DNA of 12,065 nt, from assembly GCA_002762705.1 (NCBI GenBank), contig PCVE01000006.1, forward strand, positions 20,293 to 32,357, given 5' to 3'. This document shows, piece by piece, positions 12,001-12,065 of the stretch (positions are counted from its first letter, which is position 1; each line of letters opens with the position of its first letter). Source of the DNA: Candidatus Woesearchaeota archaeon CG11_big_fil_rev_8_21_14_0_20_43_8 (GTDB lineage Archaea > Nanobdellota > Nanobdellia > Woesearchaeales > CG08-08-20-14). A program made the translations under genes and the position numbers. Under the pieces are notes generated by a model. The model had not been told where the DNA came from. It saw only the letters and a program-made list of their open reading frames with translations, and did no database searches.

Positions 12001-12065
12001 CGATGCCAATGGTGCGTTTAAGGCAGATTATCTGAAAGTCACAGTATGGCTCGGCCAGCTCATAA
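1..12065 (+). CDS. Giant multi-propeller (FG-GAP/VCBS) surface protein, internal fragment
   Basis: A single open frame runs through the whole window (complete codons 2-12064, 4,021 residues) with no stop; start and stop codons lie outside. It is built from five super-repeats of about 700 residues, each ordered Ig-like domain (A), DUF2341-like domain (B), five-loop FG-GAP/VCBS propeller (C) and a GNWNT-type beta domain (D), plus the start of an altered sixth unit. Twenty-five calcium-loop motifs of the form DxDxDGxxD or close variants are present. N-x-S/T sequons are dense outside the propellers, and Asp, Asn, Gly, Ser, Thr, Tyr and Phe dominate. FG-GAP/VCBS propellers are known in integrin alpha chains and in many prokaryotic adhesins and surface proteins. 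I infer a secreted, calcium-dependent, glycosylated adhesin or surface-layer component, probably archaeal. No catalytic motif, signal peptide, membrane span or sorting signal is visible, so binding partner and anchoring are unknown. Coding and domain type are very secure; biological role is not. Confidence 0.95.
2..199 (+). other. Partial Ig-like domain at window start (domain within CDS)
   Basis: Residues 1-66 form the end of a beta-sandwich domain. It carries the pattern W-x-I-R-C-W-D-D-L-G-W around residues 43-53, followed by S-I-R-N-L-T-V-D and then S-P-P, which opens the next domain. The pattern 'Tyr/Trp ... Cys-x-Asp ... R-x-(F/L)-T-(V/I)-D-x-x-P-P' is familiar from Ig-like or fibronectin-like repeats in DPANN archaeal surface proteins. 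This piece does not match the D domain that precedes the A domain in later units (there is no GNWNT-type signature), so the protein upstream of unit 1 probably has a different layout. Cys4 and Cys47 could pair, but that is a guess. Confidence 0.6.
200..2224 (+). repeat. Super-repeat unit 1 (A1-B1-C1-D1), most divergent copy
   Basis: 675 residues. A1 (200-499) is an Ig-like domain with 'VIGYNQTV', 'VWVNIS' and 'YNVTIWANDT'. B1 (500-901) opens with 'DWWDDDWNFR' and ends with 'YYMYFD'. C1 (902-1834) is the propeller. D1 (1835-2224) ends with 'GDYRVYANFTGPDGN', which aligns with the 'GTYR...' end of later D domains, but the GNWNT signature has become 'GFNTGAY'. The order of domains matches units 2-5, yet sequence conservation is lowest here: B1 lacks the 'RYxVPFxF' strand, and C1 lacks the RGKD element found before blade 3 elsewhere. 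Unit 1 may be an older copy, or an edge copy that did not take part in later duplication. Confidence 0.8.
902..1834 (+). other. Propeller C1: five FG-GAP/VCBS calcium loops (domain within CDS)
   Basis: Calcium loops start at residues 354 (DFDNDGDYD), 408 (DFNEDGWID), 457 (DFDGDNNMD), 518 (DYDNDGDLD) and 569 (DFNNDGYLD), spaced 54, 49, 61 and 51 residues. Between loops are the usual VCBS features: a hydrophobic strand, then an aromatic strand and G-x-G-x-F, for example 'NDGDGSF', 'GNGAGGF' and 'NDGTGIF'. The segment before the first loop holds 'EWMVCAAS', aligned with the non-calcium blade of later propellers. Only two sequons (NVT, NRT) fall in about 310 residues. The third loop has Asn for Gly at the DG position. 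Each Asp-rich loop in this family binds one calcium ion and stabilises a blade; the propeller face is commonly the binding surface. Confidence 0.9.
2225..4330 (+). repeat. Super-repeat unit 2 (A2-B2-C2-D2)
   Basis: 702 residues. A2 (2225-2524) has 'AGYGYNITLTANV', 'AVWANITLPNGT' and six sequons. A linking strand 'VYFANQIVELTS' leads into B2 (2525-2971), which has 'WVDPDWTFR', the core 'NNSIRVVEYMGNG', 'GRYSVPFRW' and the end 'YYLVYYDLE'. C2 (2972-3952) is the propeller. D2 (3953-4330) has 'MYVYNYLVVRNWTGSAW', 'LLDLRSLFASYGNWNTS' and 'GSLLYNNDGSPINGS'. B resembles the DUF2341 family (W...W-x-[FY]-R start, Y-x-[YF]-[FY]-D end), although I could not run a profile search. Confidence 0.88.
2972..3952 (+). 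other. Propeller C2: five FG-GAP/VCBS calcium loops (domain within CDS)
   Basis: Loops start at residues 1057 (DFDNDGDCD), 1114 (DFNEDGNLD), 1164 (DLNEDGHLD), 1215 (DIDADGHVD) and 1266 (DVDRDGDED), spaced 57, 50, 51 and 51. An upstream blade without a calcium loop is suggested by 'GCSENFVIGVYFWG' (from about residue 1006) followed by 'GGSFG', giving six or perhaps seven blades in all. Blade 3 is preceded by R-G-K-D at 1158-1161. Two candidate disulfides are visible by comparison with other copies: Cys1154 with Cys1175, and Cys1007 with Cys1064. Only two sequons occur in about 327 residues (NLS, NAT). Confidence 0.92.
4331..6481 (+). repeat. Super-repeat unit 3 (A3-B3-C3-D3)
   Basis: 717 residues. 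A3 (4331-4630) has 'TGYGEPIIFSAFV', 'AVWLNIT' and 'WAWGDYNATIFTNDT', with seven sequons in about 100 residues. The linker 'IYFENQIVRLSS' leads into B3 (4631-5077): 'FTWLNQSWRYR', 'NTSIRVVEYYGNGS', 'NRYLVPFNFTF' and 'YFFIYFDLE'. C3 (5078-6040) is the propeller. D3 (6041-6481) has 'NWTGAAWTDVDI', 'MDFKQIFSAAGNWNTT', 'NGTYRV' and 'NNTLYGDDGNPF'. Order and signature motifs match units 2, 4 and 5 closely at protein level. At DNA level the copies differ throughout, so this is an old duplication and not a recent or assembly-made one. Confidence 0.88.
5078..6040 (+). other. Propeller C3: five FG-GAP/VCBS calcium loops (domain within CDS)
   Basis: Loops start at residues 1757 (DFDNDGDED), 1811 (DFNQDDKLD), 1861 (DIDGDGDED), 1914 (DFDEDGKID) and 1965 (DYNNDGHQD), spaced 54, 50, 53 and 51. 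The second loop has Asp in place of the usual Gly (N-Q-D-D-K). R-G-K-D occurs at 1855-1858, six residues before loop 3 as in C2, C4 and C5. Cys1849 and Cys1874 flank loop 3 at places equivalent to the Cys pair of C2 and C5. A first, non-calcium blade is suggested by 'KWSFVAAVDYYSRVYMTRN' and 'DGTFG'. Four sequons lie in about 320 residues. Confidence 0.92.
6482..8605 (+). repeat. Super-repeat unit 4 (A4-B4-C4-D4)
   Basis: 708 residues. A4 (6482-6781) begins 'DPPQVNSFTLSP' and has 'AGYGATITVTANL', 'AWVNVTTPNGT' and 'WQWGQYNVTLFMNDT', with nine sequons. The linker 'AYLPNEIVELTT' leads into B4 (6782-7240): 'YSWWNASWKYRKQV', the copy nearest to a textbook DUF2341 start, then 'NASLRIIEYD' and 'YYIYFDIE'. 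C4 (7241-8200) is the propeller. D4 (8201-8605) has 'ALNIGKTTFNSYTMIAVDYY', 'DNWNTTNNINGTYRINVTL' and 'NQTLRNDNGS'. In D4 the GNWNT signature reads D-N-W-N-T. Confidence 0.88.
7241..8200 (+). other. Propeller C4: five FG-GAP/VCBS calcium loops (domain within CDS)
   Basis: Loops start at residues 2479 (DFDNDDDCD), 2531 (DFNADGNLD), 2583 (DVNGDGYMD), 2632 (DYDGDGKLD) and 2683 (DFNNDGKMD), spaced 52, 52, 49 and 51. Loop 1 has Asp for Gly. R-G-K-D lies at 2577-2580. This copy lacks both cysteines that flank loop 3 in C2, C3 and C5, but keeps the other pair, Cys2431 ('GACSENY') and Cys2486 ('DDDCD'), in step with Cys1007/Cys1064 of C2. The non-calcium first blade is 'GACSENYIITGTSTLGSLYF' with 'DDGTF'. 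Two sequons occur in 320 residues. Confidence 0.92.
9350..10315 (+). other. Propeller C5: five FG-GAP/VCBS calcium loops (domain within CDS)
   Basis: Loops start at residues 3175 (DFDNDNDYD), 3235 (DFNNDGNMD), 3285 (DIDGDGTPD), 3336 (DLDVDGYTD) and 3386 (DFDNDNKLD), spaced 60, 50, 51 and 50. Loops 1 and 5 have Asn in place of Gly. R-G-K-D lies at 3279-3282, six residues before loop 3. Cys3275 and Cys3296 flank loop 3 as in C2 and C3. Glycine-rich turns with a following Phe ('GDGTGSF', 'SDGEGGF', 'GDGDGTF') close the blades. There is a single clear sequon (NGT) in about 320 residues. Confidence 0.92.
10478..10930 (+). other. Domain E5: beta-sandwich module inserted in D5 (domain within CDS)
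   Basis: Residues 3493-3643. It begins 'ELFSGTVESGAISDTQSSDD' and continues with S-Y-H-R-F, a G-F-S-L-P strand, 'ITVTLEGHWTN', 'INISLYNFADG', a middle helix-or-loop stretch, 'VIRVNLRDSKPND' and 'DHISVNLYFW'. The pattern 'x-G-t-x-x-G-x-x-x-D...D-D-S-Y' followed by alternating strands ending in a V-D-x-(I/L)-x-V strand is one I know from prokaryotic surface proteins, where it looks like a carbohydrate-binding-type beta-sandwich; I cannot name the family with certainty. It aligns with the end of the window (about 11,570-12,064) and with nothing in units 1-4. Confidence 0.6.
11162..12064 (+). repeat. Super-repeat unit 6, partial, with B replaced by an E domain
   Basis: A6 (11162-11461) is a normal Ig-like domain: 'VGYNYGFNVSITAQD', 'TVWMTVFMPDG' and 'WVYGDYNVTIYANDS'. 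It is followed by the usual linking strand 'DVYMPNQTVTLNP', equivalent to 'VYFANQIVELTS' and relatives. From about base 11510 the expected W-W-x-x-W-x-Y-R start of a B domain is missing, and different sequence follows, leading into E6. Because the window ends inside this unit, I cannot tell whether another propeller follows or whether this is the start of the C-terminal end of the protein. Confidence 0.75.
11510..12064 (+). other. Domain E6: second E-type beta-sandwich, cut by window end (domain within CDS)
   Basis: Residues 3837-4021. After 'FSALADDCKITKGTGTE' and 'FIDDSTRQTIIESS' come 'IVYGINITFNGQF', 'SLDMYLYDFKNQSWMLLDS', 'GLSLRFVDSEPGDGDANG' and 'ADYLKVTVW'. These match E5 in order: D-D-S start, (I/V)-x-G-I-x-(I/V)-(T/N) strand, a Y-(L/N)-(Y/F) strand, R-(F/V)-(V/N) plus an acidic turn, then (A/V)-D-(Y/H)-(L/I)-x-V. 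E6 contains 'NQSWMLLDS', a Trp-containing strand typical of lectin-like beta-sandwiches. A carbohydrate- or surface-binding role is plausible but unproven. Confidence 0.55.

Noticed and set aside
11985..12064. Possible C-terminal dockerin at the acidic stretch 'SEPGDGDANG'
   Set aside because: This stretch aligns with 'DSKPND' in domain E5 and leads into the final strand of the same beta-sandwich; the second loop and helices of a dockerin are missing.
1..12065. Several separate genes in an operon
   Set aside because: No stop codon interrupts the frame, and no ribosome-binding site with an in-frame start coincides with a domain border in a way that would suggest a new gene.

Overview
The whole 12,065-base window is the inside of one protein-coding gene on the + strand. 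Reading from base 2, I translated every codon to base 12064 (4,021 codons) and found no stop. Neither the true start nor the stop lies in the window, so the protein is longer than 4,021 residues (this piece alone is roughly 0.44 MDa). There is no intergenic DNA, RNA gene, promoter, terminator, mobile element or CRISPR array. Residue numbers below count from the codon at bases 2-4.

The product looks like a giant extracellular, calcium-binding, glycosylated surface protein, probably archaeal. Reasons: very dense N-x-S/T sequons, many ATA isoleucine and AGA/AGG arginine codons, a composition rich in Asp, Asn, Gly, Ser, Thr and aromatics with few Lys and Cys, and Ig-like modules of the kind common in archaeal S-layer-type and DPANN (Woesearchaeota/Pacearchaeota-like) surface proteins. 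The lineage is an inference. No signal peptide, membrane segment or anchor is visible here.

Layout: a partial Ig-like domain (2-199) is followed by five long super-repeats of about 700 residues each (200-2224, 2225-4330, 4331-6481, 6482-8605, 8606-11161) and the start of a sixth, altered unit (11162-12064). Each full unit has the same order: (A) a sequon-rich Ig-like domain of about 100 residues; (B) a domain opening with W-x(2-4)-W-x-[FY]-R and ending in Y-[FY]-D, resembling DUF2341; (C) a beta-propeller of five visible FG-GAP/VCBS blades carrying DxDxDGxxD calcium loops (25 loops in all), plus an upstream non-calcium blade; (D) a beta domain that in units 2-5 carries a G-N-W-N-T signature. 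Unit 5 is longer because a different domain (E) is inserted in the middle of its D domain. In unit 6 the same kind of E domain stands where B would be expected.

The first calcium loops of the five propellers start at residues 354, 1057, 1757, 2479 and 3175, a near-constant period. Each blade keeps features specific to its position, so the gene appears to have grown by duplication of whole 2.1-kb blocks, not blade by blade. The likely role is a long string of five calcium-stabilised propellers on glycosylated stalk domains, serving adhesion, cell-cell contact or surface-layer formation. That role is inferred from architecture alone.
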